From positions 1 through 43,756 of the forward strand of contig CANQHZ010000024.1 in NCBI GenBank assembly GCA_947623805.1: 43,756 nt of DNA. Reading direction: 5' to 3'. Shown piece after piece: positions 23,811 through 33,355 of this stretch. Origin of the DNA: an uncultured Lachnospiraceae bacterium. GTDB taxonomy: Bacteria > Bacillota > Clostridia > Lachnospirales > Lachnospiraceae. The number at the start of each line of letters is the position of its first letter. The stretch's first letter is position 1. The notes beneath the pieces were generated by a model. It saw only the letters and a program-made list of their open reading frames with translations, ran no database searches and had not been told where the DNA came from. Made by a program: the position numbers and the translations under genes.

Positions 23811-25610
23811 TTATTGTAATTCAGGAAGCACAGGTAATGTTACATCAATTATACCAAAATTCCCACTTAAAATAGCATATTGAGGAAAAGTTATATGTAT
23901 TTCTTGATCCTTTAGATAAAAATCTATGTCCTCTAATGCATATTCTGCAATCCTATCATGAACAAAAGTTTTGTTAAAATCATCAAGGTCATACTCACTA
24001 TCAATAGCTTGTTCTATCAAATCCTTGATTTTTTCTTCTGTTTCACCAATAATTTCTGTTAGTATAACGCGTTTTCCTGTATCCGTATAAAACAAATAAT
24101 TCTTTTTCCATAACATATCTGTGCCTCCAAACCACTTCGTATATAATAATGATACACTTACCAAATCTGTACTTTGATAAGTCACTTCAGCGGAAACATT
24201 ATATTCTAACGGCATAATATTTCCTTCAGTTTCAAATTCTTCTACTATTCCCCAGAAAGTATCCTCCTCATTCTTATTTTCAAAACTTAAAAAACTATCG
24301 GAAAAAAATTCATTACTCCGCTCCTCAAAAAAACCATTTATTAACTGATACCCTGGTGTAACTTCTTCAAACACAGGTCGTTCAAAATAAACCTCTACAT
24401 AATCATATCCATGTTTATCCCTTTCGTCCTTAACAATCTTATAAGAAGCAATGATTTGAGGTTCAGCCACAGATAAAACATCTGTAACGCTTTCCCAAAC
24501 ATTTGCCTGAATGCCTTTTTGTAAAATATATGTAAGCGGAAGCCCCATATCATGATGACCAAAAGGATTTCCATAATTATAAACTCTCGGTGCTTCTATT
24601 ACATTTCCACCTTTTGCATTAGGAAAAAATGTCGTAAAAATATTATTATCTAAGTTTTCTGCCGATTTGCCCCAGATAACCCGATTGAGTGCAGAAATTT
24701 CATATTTTTTCAAATAATTTTCAAAATAAAATCTTGAAAAAATATTTAAAGTATCAGCATTATACCCCACTGAAAATTCAAGGTCAGTTCCATATCTGGT
24801 GGCGCCGTACCATGGTGGAACATTGGGAACAATATCGTCCACATCCTTTATGTTAAATGCGTTTGACATTACCTGCGGATTCATCCACCAATAATTCTGG
24901 CAGGTATGTGGTGCTTCGAATGTATAAGTGTATATTTTATTTTTATCATTCCTTGCTAGGTCAACAATAGTATCCGTAATAGATAACCTATTTGCAACAG
25001 CTCCACCCAGACTATGTCCAGTAATTAAGAAACGATTATCCTCTTTTTTTAACTGTTCAAGTGTTTTACCTGTAACCGTCTGAGCAAATTCAACAAAATA
25101 ATCACATACATTATATGTTGCATCCTCAAAAAACTGGGTTCCACCATCTAAAATATCTGTAATCCAAAAATCTGACTGTGTTTTTGTTCCCCTTACAATA
25201 ATGGCAAAAACATTTTTCTCTCCATCATTCATATGCCCAAAACAGCATACTGGTTGGTTAGCATTCCAGCCTGGAGCATAATAGAAAGTCGTGCTATCAT
25301 ATCCAAGAGCAATCAATGTATCTTGGACTGGAGATTCATACCCTCCATCCGAAGCAGTTTTTGCCTCATATATCTCTTTTGACAGTACAGCTGCAGTAAG
25401 AGCAAGTTCCCAGTTTATCTTTTCAGATGGCTCATCCAAGAAATTAAAACCTGATTTTATTTTTAGGTAAATATGTTCTCCATCAACGATATAGTCGCTA
25501 GCAAAAGGGGCAATTATAAAATTATCATCTTTGCCGTCTGCATACACTGTAGTGACAGTAACGAAGACTGCCAGAATTACAGTTAATACTACTAATGCTG
25601 TGCGTTTCAT
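23811..25610 (-). CDS. Secreted class 3 lipase with RsiV-like (DUF3298) C-terminal domain
   Basis: About 599 residues after the chosen start. Signal peptide (MKRTALVVLTVILAVF...VYADG), then an alpha/beta-hydrolase of the class 3 lipase family (about 55-390). The nucleophile is in ITGHSLGGAVANRLS, an oxyanion-side IVRGTKTQSDF precedes it, Asp lies in NIKDVDDIVPN and the catalytic His in FGHHDMGLPLTYIL. The C-terminal 170 residues match the DUF4163/DUF3298 pattern: EVTYQSTDLVSVSLLYTKW, TDTGKRVILTEIIG, and FYLKDQEIHITFPQYAI..GIIDVTLP. That domain binds lysozyme in RsiV. The ATG at 25610, 5 nt after the preceding stop, starts a signal peptide matching its paralogues. Confidence 0.88.
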   Translation of the reverse strand: MKRTALVVLTVILAVFVTVTTVYADGKDDNFIIAPFASDYIVDGEHIYLKIKSGFNFLDEPSEKINWELALTAAVLSKEIYEAKTASDGGYESPVQDTLIALGYDSTTFYYAPGWNANQPVCCFGHMNDGEKNVFAIIVRGTKTQSDFWITDILDGGTQFFEDATYNVCDYFVEFAQTVTGKTLEQLKKEDNRFLITGHSLGGAVANRLSITDTIVDLARNDKNKIYTYTFEAPHTCQNYWWMNPQVMSNAFNIKDVDDIVPNVPPWYGATRYGTDLEFSVGYNADTLNIFSRFYFENYLKKYEISALNRVIWGKSAENLDNNIFTTFFPNAKGGNVIEAPRVYNYGNPFGHHDMGLPLTYILQKGIQANVWESVTDVLSVAEPQIIASYKIVKDERDKHGYDYVEVYFERPVFEEVTPGYQLINGFFEERSNEFFSDSFLSFENKNEEDTFWGIVEEFETEGNIMPLEYNVSAEVTYQSTDLVSVSLLYTKWFGGTDMLWKKNYLFYTDTGKRVILTEIIGETEEKIKDLIEQAIDSEYDLDDFNKTFVHDRIAEYALEDIDFYLKDQEIHITFPQYAILSGNFGIIDVTLPVLPELQ

Positions 25611-25615
25611 AATAT

Positions 25616-27493
25616 TCAAACCTGATATATCTCCTGACATTCCACAATCATTCCCGTATCTATGTCAAATATAACTTTGCCGCTAAATTCTATTGTATAG
25701 TTACTGGTTTTTCCGCCTTGAAACCATGTTTCACCATACCAAGCATGTTCTTTTGTTACATATTCTTCAAATGTTTCCGATTCTACAAAATGGGTATCAT
25801 GAACAATACAATCTTTTCTAAAAAACAAGCTGCCACGGTAAATAGCTCCCCCGCAAATCCTATCGTCTTCATAGGACTTTATGACCCTTTTTCCACTGCT
25901 TTCTGTTTGTATATAACGTCCATCGCCGTCTTCCGGATTTCCATCATCAGACAAAATCCAATCACCATTTTGATAGCTTACTACATTATGAATTGTATCA
26001 ACGTTTCCGTTTTGATCATATAAAGACAAATCAAACTCATATCCTTCTTCAAACTGCTCAAATATCTCATCAGGAATAACATAAGGATATGTTATAATGC
26101 AATTTGTAACTTCATAATAATCACCACAGTCAATAATCTCTGTGCCATTACCATATTCGTCCGCATATACAGACCAGTAAATAGAAGCGCTAGTTAAAAA
26201 AGTATCAAAATTAATCGGTTCTATTTTTTCTACTTTGCCTTCCGGATATCTAATCGCCGCCCGATATCCAGCCTTGAATCTTTCCAATTCTTCTTTGGTA
26301 TATCCATAAGTGTTCACCTGGCTCTCGTCAATTTCTGATGTTATGCTGCTTTTGTCTGCGCTATCCCCAGATATTTGCAAAACATCCTCAATACTTTCCC
26401 ATGTTTTTTCCTCAATTCCTTTTTGCAAAATATATGTAAGCGGAATACCCATATCATGATGACCTCCAAAAAAATGATCCCATCCAAATTTTTTTCGTTT
26501 AGGTGCTTCCGTTACACTGCCACCTATCGCTTTTGGAAATAATGTAGTAAAAATGTCGTTGTCCAAATCCTTTACGGAAAATTCAAGGTCAGTCCCATAT
26601 CTAGTGGCACTTGCCCAAGGCGGCATATTCGGGACAGAATCATCTACATCTTTAAAGTTAAAAGCATTGGATACCTTTTTAGGATTTATAAACCAGTTTT
26701 TCATATAGGTACGTGGTGCCGTTTGAAGAAAATATGGTGCTGCAACAGTATTTACCAGCCAATTGCTCGTACAGGTATGTGGTGCTTCAAACGTGTACGT
26801 GTATATTTTGTTTTTATCTCTTCCCGCTAGGTTGAAAATAGTATCTGTAACAGATAGACCATTTGCAACTGCCCCTCCCAGAGAATGACCAGTAATGAAA
26901 AAATAGTTGTCTTCTTTTTGTAAATCTTTTATTTTTTTCCCTGTAACATTTTCCGCATATACTATGAAATCAGCACATACACTATTTATAGCTGACTCAA
27001 AAAACTCTTTTCCGCCACTTTCTATATCTGTATAAATATCCGCAGCACTATGTGTCCCCCTTACTACAATAACAAAAATATTCTTTATATTTCCATTATC
27101 GATATATTGTCCATACCCTAAACATGAGGACGGATGCTTGTATGACCAAACTTCATTTTGATAGCAAGCTTTTATTTTTGTGTATCCAAGGGCTTTCATC
27201 GTGTCTTTTATGTCTATGTCTGACCGAGCCGATTCTGAACTGTTTGTTATATAATAAATTTCATCTGACAACACTGCTCCCGTTAAAGCGAGTTCCCAGT
27301 TCATCACACCCGAACTATTATTCAGAAAATCAAACCCAGATTTTAATTTCAAATAAATAGGTTTATCATCGGGAATATAACCGCCGCCGATGAAAGGGGC
27401 AAAATAATTCTCTTTATCATCGGCATATACTGTAGTAACGGTAATAAATACTGTCATAATCGCAGCTAAAAATACAATTACTGTATGTTTCAT
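25616..27493 (-). CDS. Secreted class 3 lipase with unique C-terminal region
   Basis: About 625 residues. Signal peptide MKHTVIVFLAAIMTVFI...VYADD, then a class 3 lipase domain closely related to its two neighbours: IVVRGTHSAADIYTD, ITGHSLGGAVANGLSVTD, NFKDVDDSVPNMP and HHDMGIPLTYILQKG. The catalytic Ser, Asp and His are all present. An insertion of about 25 residues follows the TYTFEAPHTC segment, where SNWLVNTVAAP precedes a near-repeat of the same motif. The C-terminal 220 residues are acidic and beta-rich, not recognised, and share neither the RsiV-like nor the repeat modules of its paralogues. The start at 27493 has GGAAGGA 6 nt upstream. Confidence 0.87.
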   Translation of the reverse strand: MKHTVIVFLAAIMTVFITVTTVYADDKENYFAPFIGGGYIPDDKPIYLKLKSGFDFLNNSSGVMNWELALTGAVLSDEIYYITNSSESARSDIDIKDTMKALGYTKIKACYQNEVWSYKHPSSCLGYGQYIDNGNIKNIFVIVVRGTHSAADIYTDIESGGKEFFESAINSVCADFIVYAENVTGKKIKDLQKEDNYFFITGHSLGGAVANGLSVTDTIFNLAGRDKNKIYTYTFEAPHTCTSNWLVNTVAAPYFLQTAPRTYMKNWFINPKKVSNAFNFKDVDDSVPNMPPWASATRYGTDLEFSVKDLDNDIFTTLFPKAIGGSVTEAPKRKKFGWDHFFGGHHDMGIPLTYILQKGIEEKTWESIEDVLQISGDSADKSSITSEIDESQVNTYGYTKEELERFKAGYRAAIRYPEGKVEKIEPINFDTFLTSASIYWSVYADEYGNGTEIIDCGDYYEVTNCIITYPYVIPDEIFEQFEEGYEFDLSLYDQNGNVDTIHNVVSYQNGDWILSDDGNPEDGDGRYIQTESSGKRVIKSYEDDRICGGAIYRGSLFFRKDCIVHDTHFVESETFEEYVTKEHAWYGETWFQGGKTSNYTIEFSGKVIFDIDTGMIVECQEIYQV

Positions 27494-27507
27494 AGTTTTC
27501 CTTCCAA

Positions 27508-28443
27508 TCAATCTATCTCTATCCAAAGAACAGGGCGTACCGCTGCCATTCCAGACACGTCTTGAACTTGAATTTCATCTGCCTCATAAGATATTACCGC
27601 TGCGGAGTCATCTGAAACACCCGGAGATCTGAGCCACCAAATACAGAATCCTTCCCCATATTCTTCCTCCATCTCTGCATATTGTTCTCTAATAGCTTCT
27701 TCATCATCATAACCGCTTTCTCTTGCCTGCTCTAAAACGGCTTCCATAAATCTTTCCTTGGCATACTCTGTCAATGGAGGGTATTCAATAATACCAGAGC
27801 CTAAATACAATATTGCTTCATCTGCATTCAGTAGATAAACTTCATCTTTCGTTGCGTTTGAATCGTCCGTTTGATACAATATATCTTCTATGTATTCATC
27901 ACTATTTGTAACTATCCAGCTCCCATCTTCATCCACGCCTGCATAAAGTCCAGGATTTTCTACAGTCTGAGTTATTATCATTTCCTTTTCTTCAGAAGAA
28001 AACGCTTCATCTATAAAGTTATCGTTCAGCCACTCCCTTAGTGCACTGTTTTCCCATGTTACATCTTCGCTGTCAGTGTTATAAGCCCTGTATTCCAGAC
28101 AATATTCACTTATGAGAAATACACAACCATCCTCTTTTTCCAAAACAATCCATTCAATCGGTTCTTTGCCATCAGATTCATCATTATCCTGCTCATAGGT
28201 GCCAAATTCTATCGTGTCACCAATTTCAATTTGCTGTTCCGTATATTCTCTTGAAGGCTTTTTCCTTCTTGAAAGGAACAAAAATGCGGTCAAAAACAAC
28301 AGCGCAATAATAAAACAAATCACTAATATAATAATTATATTAGGAAATTTATTCTTTTTTTTAGCAACTATTGATCCGCAATTGGGGCAAAAAACATCTT
28401 TCTTATACAGTTTTGCTCCACATTCACTACAAAATTTTGCCAT
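27508..28443 (-). CDS. Zinc-ribbon, membrane-anchored DUF6273 protein
   Basis: About 311 residues. An N-terminal zinc ribbon (FCSECGAKLYKKDVFCPNCGS, two CxxC pairs) precedes one membrane helix (about 37-62, IIIILVICFIIALLFLTAF), and then an extracellular DUF6273 domain: EPIEWIVLEKEDGCVFLIS, VTWENSALREWLNDNFIDEAF and CIWWLRSPG. This domain is common in Firmicutes surface proteins, with no known activity. SD GGGAGGAG precedes the ATG at 28443. It lies between two lipase genes on the same strand (about 15-bp and 90-bp gaps), so it is likely cotranscribed and may act with the lipases at the cell surface. Confidence 0.82.
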   Translation of the reverse strand: MAKFCSECGAKLYKKDVFCPNCGSIVAKKKNKFPNIIIILVICFIIALLFLTAFLFLSRRKKPSREYTEQQIEIGDTIEFGTYEQDNDESDGKEPIEWIVLEKEDGCVFLISEYCLEYRAYNTDSEDVTWENSALREWLNDNFIDEAFSSEEKEMIITQTVENPGLYAGVDEDGSWIVTNSDEYIEDILYQTDDSNATKDEVYLLNADEAILYLGSGIIEYPPLTEYAKERFMEAVLEQARESGYDDEEAIREQYAEMEEEYGEGFCIWWLRSPGVSDDSAAVISYEADEIQVQDVSGMAAVRPVLWIEID

Positions 28444-28533
28444 ACAGCTCCTCCCAGCCAAACTCAAAGTTCAAAATCAAACAGTAAAAAACATTTTTGC
28501 TTACATATTTTAAGCTTATTTGTATACAAAATA

Positions 28534-31500
28534 CTAATGCGTGTATTCTTCCATAAAAGACACTGGTGAATAATCATTAATCGAATTTCTATACAAATCT
28601 AAATATGTCAAATTAGTCAAGCCCGATAATGCGCTTACATCACTTATATAATTGTATGATAAATCCAAGTATGTCAAATTAGTCAAGCCCGATAATGCAC
28701 TGATATCACTAATGCCATTCCCTTTCAAACGCAAAATTGTCAAATTAGTCAGCTTTGATAATACACTAATATCAATAGGTGAAAATTGATCACTATTAAT
28801 ATCTGACAAATTCAAATTTTCCAGCTGAGGCAATTCCGATAACACACTAATATCAGAAACTATAGTATATGATAAATTTAGGCGTGTCAGCTTTGTTAGC
28901 CCCGACAATACGCTAATATCGGAAACTGATGAATTATATGATAAATCCAAAAATGTTAAGTTAGGTAATGTCTGTAAAACACTAATATTATTACTATTAA
29001 TTCCACTATGTGACAAACTCAGGATCGATAACTGTGGCAATTCTGACAATATGTTAATATCATCAATGTTATTGAACCCCAAGTTCAAATATGTCAGTTG
29101 AGTTAGATTTGATAACACATCAATATCGCTAATATTATTGAATCTTAAATTCAAATCTGTTAGTTGCGTCAAATTCGACAACGCACTGATATCACTAATT
29201 TCATTACTGCTCAAAATCAAGTTTGTCAACTGAGTTAAATCTGACAACGCACTAATATCAGTGATGTCCTTATTATCCAAATTAAGCTCCTTAATGTCCC
29301 ACACATCACTTAACATAATATTCCTGTCATTAATCCCTGTTATTTCACGCATAGCGTTCTCCAGGTTTATATCTTTCCAATCCATCACATGATCTGATAG
29401 TCCAGATTTCTCCCAAGAAACAGAATCAAACTTATTTTGCATATTTTCTTCAATTTCTGACGCAGTAGTTAAATTTTCCGGGTTATCAACATTACCTAAG
29501 CTATTCCTATCCTCAGCAGCGTCTGTGTCATTCAAAATTTCTGAAAGATATTTATATTCATATCGTTCCTCGGACTTACTGCCATCGCTATTATAAGACA
29601 CATATCTAGTCTTGTTTCCGAAACTGTCATATCCATACTCATATCTCAAAATAAAACTTCCATCACCATTATAACCCGCTTCTTTAATCAAATTACCAGC
29701 GTTATCATATTCATATTCTCCCCTGTAATAAACGTTACCATCTTTGTCATACCGTATATTCTCAATCACATTGCCGGCATTATCATATTTATATTTATCC
29801 TCACCCCCTCCGGAAATGCTTCCATCATCATTATAGGATATATACTTAATCTGGTTTCCAAAACTATCGTACTCACATTCATGCCAATATAAAATACTCC
29901 CATCGTCATTGTAAGTCACATCTTTTATTTCATTCCCAGCACTGTCATATTCATATTCATTCTGTACAGTAATACTTCCATCCGCATTATATAATATGGT
30001 CCTAATCCTATTACCAGCATCATCATATTCATATCCGTGGCAAAAAATACGTCCATTTATGTCACAACTTGTTTCCTTAATTTTGTTACCGATAATATCA
30101 TATTCATATTCATCCCATACAGCAACGCTCCCATCCGCATTATACCGCACTTCTTTAGTCTCATTGCCAGCACTATCATACTCATATTCGTACCACAGAA
30201 TAACATTTCCGTCCGAGCCATATTCTATCGACTTGATTTGATTACCATTGCTATCATAGCTAAACTCCCATTCTATACCAACACTACCATCTGAATTATA
30301 TTCCTCTGTCTTGATTTGATTACCCGCACTGTCATACACATACTTATCTATCCGTTCTGAACCATCATCATAATAATAATTAGTCTGCGCAAGTACTATC
30401 TTATCATCTATATCTGCCCTAGCGCTTTCACTTTCAATCTCATTACTAGATACTTGCAAAACGTCCTCAATACTTTCCCATGTTTTTTCCTCAATGCCTT
30501 TTTGCAAAATATATGTAAGCGGTAGACCCATGTCATGATGACCAAATATATCTCCATAGTTGTAAACTTTTGGAGCTTCTATTACACTTCCGCCTTTCGC
30601 ATTCGGAAATAGCGTCATAAATATTTGATTGTCTAAGTTTTCTACCACCCTGTTCAAAAATTCCTGATTCAGTTCAGAAATTATATACATCCCTGTAATA
30701 CCCTCATATAAGTACCTTGAAATATTATTCCCAACCGAAAATTCAAGATCTGTTCCGTATCTAATGGCTCCAACACCTACTGGAACATTTGCAACAAAGT
30801 CATCTACATCTTTGAAGTTAAATGCATTTGACATCCCCTGTGGATTCATCCACCAATAATTAAAACAAGTATGCGGTGCCTCAAATGTATAAGTATAGAT
30901 TTTATTGTTATCATGTCCTGCCAAGTCAACAATAGTACCTGTTATGGACAACCGATTTGCAATCGCTCCTCCAAGAGAATGTCCTGTGATAAAGAAAAAG
31001 GTGTCTTCGTTCTTTAAATCTACATCTTTCTCTATAACATCTTCCACAAATTTCATAAAATCATCGCGTACATTAAATGTTGCTTCTTCAAATGTTCTAA
31101 AACCTCCATTCAGCACATCCGTCCAAAAATCAGCTCCGCCTTGTGTTCCCCTCACAACTATGGCAAATATATTTTTATACTTTCCATTATCATAGTATCG
31201 CTTATATCCAAAACAAGCAGATGGATGCAGGACTGAATATGGATAATAATAATAGCGTGTTGTATCATATCCCAAATCAATCAATGTAGATTGAGCAGTT
31301 GACCGTTTTGTTTCCGCCTGATATCCTAAATCATCCAATGCAGATTGAACAGCTGACCGGTTCTCTTTCTCCTTATTTGATTTCAAATTAACTGGGTAAT
31401 CATAAACCATAGGCTGATCCAATTCCGAATTGACCGACAGTTTATAAACCTCTTTCGACAACACCGCGCCAGTTAATGCAAGTTCCCAGTTTATCATACT

Positions 31501-31689
31501 TGAATTATTATCTAAAAAATCAAAACCTGATTTTAGTTTTAAATTAATACATTTATCATCAGGAATATATCCACTGGAAAAAGAAGCAGTTATATAATTA
31601 TTCTCTGCAGCATCAACACGTATTGAAAAAGTCATTATGTTAAATAATGTCATAGAAACAGCCAAAATCATTGAAATTACACGTTTCAT
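28534..31689 (-). CDS. Secreted lipase fused to YD repeats and leucine-rich repeats
   Basis: About 1051 residues in four parts. (1) Signal peptide MKRVISMILAVSMTLFNIM. (2) Class 3 lipase (about 50-430) with IVVRGTQGGADFWTD, ITGHSLGGAIANRLSITG, NFKDVDDFVANVP and GHHDMGLPLTYILQKG; the triad is present. It has a short internal duplication near residues 115-150 (ALDDLGYQAETKRSTAQS, LIDLGYDTTRYYYY). (3) About ten YD repeats of roughly 25 residues (EYDSAGNEIKDVTYNDDGSI type, about 440-720). (4) About ten 22-residue internalin-like LRRs (LTNLTYLDLSYNYISDVSAL type, about 800-1040). No sorting signal follows. GGGAG lies 7 nt before the ATG at 31689. I know no standard family with this architecture. 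Confidence 0.88.
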   Translation of the reverse strand: MKRVISMILAVSMTLFNIMTFSIRVDAAENNYITASFSSGYIPDDKCINLKLKSGFDFLDNNSSMINWELALTGAVLSKEVYKLSVNSELDQPMVYDYPVNLKSNKEKENRSAVQSALDDLGYQAETKRSTAQSTLIDLGYDTTRYYYYPYSVLHPSACFGYKRYYDNGKYKNIFAIVVRGTQGGADFWTDVLNGGFRTFEEATFNVRDDFMKFVEDVIEKDVDLKNEDTFFFITGHSLGGAIANRLSITGTIVDLAGHDNNKIYTYTFEAPHTCFNYWWMNPQGMSNAFNFKDVDDFVANVPVGVGAIRYGTDLEFSVGNNISRYLYEGITGMYIISELNQEFLNRVVENLDNQIFMTLFPNAKGGSVIEAPKVYNYGDIFGHHDMGLPLTYILQKGIEEKTWESIEDVLQVSSNEIESESARADIDDKIVLAQTNYYYDDGSERIDKYVYDSAGNQIKTEEYNSDGSVGIEWEFSYDSNGNQIKSIEYGSDGNVILWYEYEYDSAGNETKEVRYNADGSVAVWDEYEYDIIGNKIKETSCDINGRIFCHGYEYDDAGNRIRTILYNADGSITVQNEYEYDSAGNEIKDVTYNDDGSILYWHECEYDSFGNQIKYISYNDDGSISGGGEDKYKYDNAGNVIENIRYDKDGNVYYRGEYEYDNAGNLIKEAGYNGDGSFILRYEYGYDSFGNKTRYVSYNSDGSKSEERYEYKYLSEILNDTDAAEDRNSLGNVDNPENLTTASEIEENMQNKFDSVSWEKSGLSDHVMDWKDINLENAMREITGINDRNIMLSDVWDIKELNLDNKDITDISALSDLTQLTNLILSSNEISDISALSNLTQLTDLNLRFNNISDIDVLSNLTQLTYLNLGFNNIDDINILSELPQLSILSLSHSGINSNNISVLQTLPNLTFLDLSYNSSVSDISVLSGLTKLTRLNLSYTIVSDISVLSELPQLENLNLSDINSDQFSPIDISVLSKLTNLTILRLKGNGISDISALSGLTNLTYLDLSYNYISDVSALSGLTNLTYLDLYRNSINDYSPVSFMEEYTH
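28555..29270 (-). repeat. DNA repeats encoding the leucine-rich repeats
   Basis: About ten in-frame units of roughly 66 bp, with one or two longer ones, encode LT-x-L-x-x-L-x-L-x-x-N-x-I-S-D-I-S-A-L-S. The last two units are almost identical in DNA (GTCAAATTAGTCAAGCCCGA recurs at 28608 and 28674), a sign of recent duplication. Coding, not CRISPR. Confidence 0.8.
29545..30385 (-). repeat. DNA repeats encoding YD (RHS-like) repeats
   Basis: About ten in-frame units of roughly 72-75 bp encode YEYD-SAGN-x-I-K...Y-N-x-DGS. Units vary more than the LRR units. YD repeats are typical of RHS/wall-associated surface proteins and form extended beta shells or strips. Confidence 0.75.
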
Positions 31690-31762
31690 AATCTTACTCC
31701 CAATCAATTTCTGTCCAGACAGCTGAACATACATCAGTATCCGAGTTTTAAATACAGCACTG

Positions 31763-33325
31763 TCAATTAATATATTTTTCTTTCAACTTAACCCTGTCAA
31801 TCTTTCCATTTGCATTCAATGGCAGACTGTCCAAACAAATCACCAAGCTTGGCAACATATACCGAGGCAATAGTGTAGCAAGCTTTTTATTAATTTCACT
31901 GCTTGTATATGATTTTCCTTCCAAAAACAAAACAATAAAATCATACATAGGATTGTATAAACAACAACATGATGCAACACCGTCTATGGTTGAAGCAGCC
32001 GTTTCAATCTCACCAAGTTCGATCCGATGACCAAGATGCTTAATCTGAAAATCTTTCCGTGAGAGGTAAATCAGTTCATGGTATTCATTGTATTTCACCA
32101 AATCACCAGTTCGATATATTTTCTCCTCGTAAGCTTTCTGAAGAGGATTCTGTATGAAAGCTTGTGATGTCCGCTCCGGATCATTGTAATATCCAGCCGC
32201 AAGGCAAGTGCCACGAACACACAACTCTCCTACTATGTCTGGCTCTGTCACTAATCTGTCCTGATCATCAAGCACAAGAATTTCTGTATTACGCATTGGT
32301 CTGCCAATAGGAAGCGGCTCATCATCACTGAATGGACGATCAACGATATAATAGGTGCAAGCATCAGTAATTTCTGTTGGACCATAAAGGTTAGCATACT
32401 GTACATTAGGCAGATGACGGCGCCATAGGTTTAAGGTTTTATTATGCATAACCTCGCCACAAAAAAGTATCCGTTTAAGCGTTTTTGACAAATCTACTGT
32501 TTCAAAAGCTTTAGACCACGCCACCTGAGACAGCGCTGATGGCACCCAAAAAATGGTGCTAATCTTATTATCTGCCAGATATTGCAATAACTGCGGTATT
32601 TGATGGAACAAGTCTTCCGAAATAATGTGAAGCTCCGCCCCTGTTTTTACCGATGAATAAATATCCAAAATAGAATTATCAAAGTAAAACGGTGCTTGAT
32701 TGCCAATCGAATCTTTTTCTGTGATATTAAATTGATCTGTTACCCAATCTATATAATCTATGACACTCCTATGTGTAACTGCCACGCCTTTGGGCATACC
32801 AGTAGAACCGGATGTGAACAGAACATACAACAAGTCTGTGTCAAGAATACGATCAACAAATTGCGCAGCTTCTATACCCCCCCCCTGTATGTTATTATTA
32901 AGTGCAAAGTTTTCGCTCATTTCATTGGTGATATCCTCAAAGCAAAGAACATAACCGCAAAAATCAATTTCTTTCCCCCTGCCGATTTGTTCACTGTTCT
33001 CGCGCGTCGCGATAAACATAATCGGCTGCAGAGTGTTTATAATCTTTTCCACGCGTACAAATGGCATATCTGTCGCAATTGGACAGTAAAAACATCCACT
33101 GTAGGCTACACCCAAATAAGTCAAAAGCATATCTGTTGACTTTTCCATATAAATTACCACAGGGCATTTTCTTCCCGGGACGATTACTTCAATCTGCTTG
33201 GCAATAGATAAAGCCTTTTGGCGGACCTCAGCCCATGTATAAGAACCTTTGTTATCCACGAATGCAATTTTTTCGGGGAAACATCTCGCGGTATATTCAA
33301 GCCATTGAACTACACTGTTTTGCAT
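31763..33325 (-). CDS. Stand-alone amino-acid adenylation enzyme (DltA-like)
   Basis: 520-residue ANL-family enzyme that should activate an amino acid with ATP and load it on a carrier protein. Core motifs: LLYVLFTSGSTGMPKGVAVT (A3), APFYFDNSILDIYSS (A4), ANLYGPTEITDAC (A5), YRTGDLVKY (A7), RKDFQIKHLGHRIELGEIE (A8) and LNANGKIDRVKL (A10 Lys). By alignment to GrsA my manual pocket reading is D-N-L-W-L-C-L-D-A-K, matching no code I can name. It is directly downstream of the free carrier protein (30-bp gap), the arrangement of DltA/DltC-type pairs, and should charge that ACP or serve the NRPS in trans. GGAGG precedes the ATG. Confidence 0.88.
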   Translation of the reverse strand: MQNSVVQWLEYTARCFPEKIAFVDNKGSYTWAEVRQKALSIAKQIEVIVPGRKCPVVIYMEKSTDMLLTYLGVAYSGCFYCPIATDMPFVRVEKIINTLQPIMFIATRENSEQIGRGKEIDFCGYVLCFEDITNEMSENFALNNNIQGGGIEAAQFVDRILDTDLLYVLFTSGSTGMPKGVAVTHRSVIDYIDWVTDQFNITEKDSIGNQAPFYFDNSILDIYSSVKTGAELHIISEDLFHQIPQLLQYLADNKISTIFWVPSALSQVAWSKAFETVDLSKTLKRILFCGEVMHNKTLNLWRRHLPNVQYANLYGPTEITDACTYYIVDRPFSDDEPLPIGRPMRNTEILVLDDQDRLVTEPDIVGELCVRGTCLAAGYYNDPERTSQAFIQNPLQKAYEEKIYRTGDLVKYNEYHELIYLSRKDFQIKHLGHRIELGEIETAASTIDGVASCCCLYNPMYDFIVLFLEGKSYTSSEINKKLATLLPRYMLPSLVICLDSLPLNANGKIDRVKLKEKYIN

Positions 33326-33355
33326 ATTATCATATCCTCCATTTCATCAATATAT

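Noticed and set aside
28555-30385. Dense regular direct repeats that could suggest a CRISPR array
   Set aside because: Units are in frame within one open reading frame and encode LRR and YD repeats. There are no unique spacers, and no cas genes are nearby.
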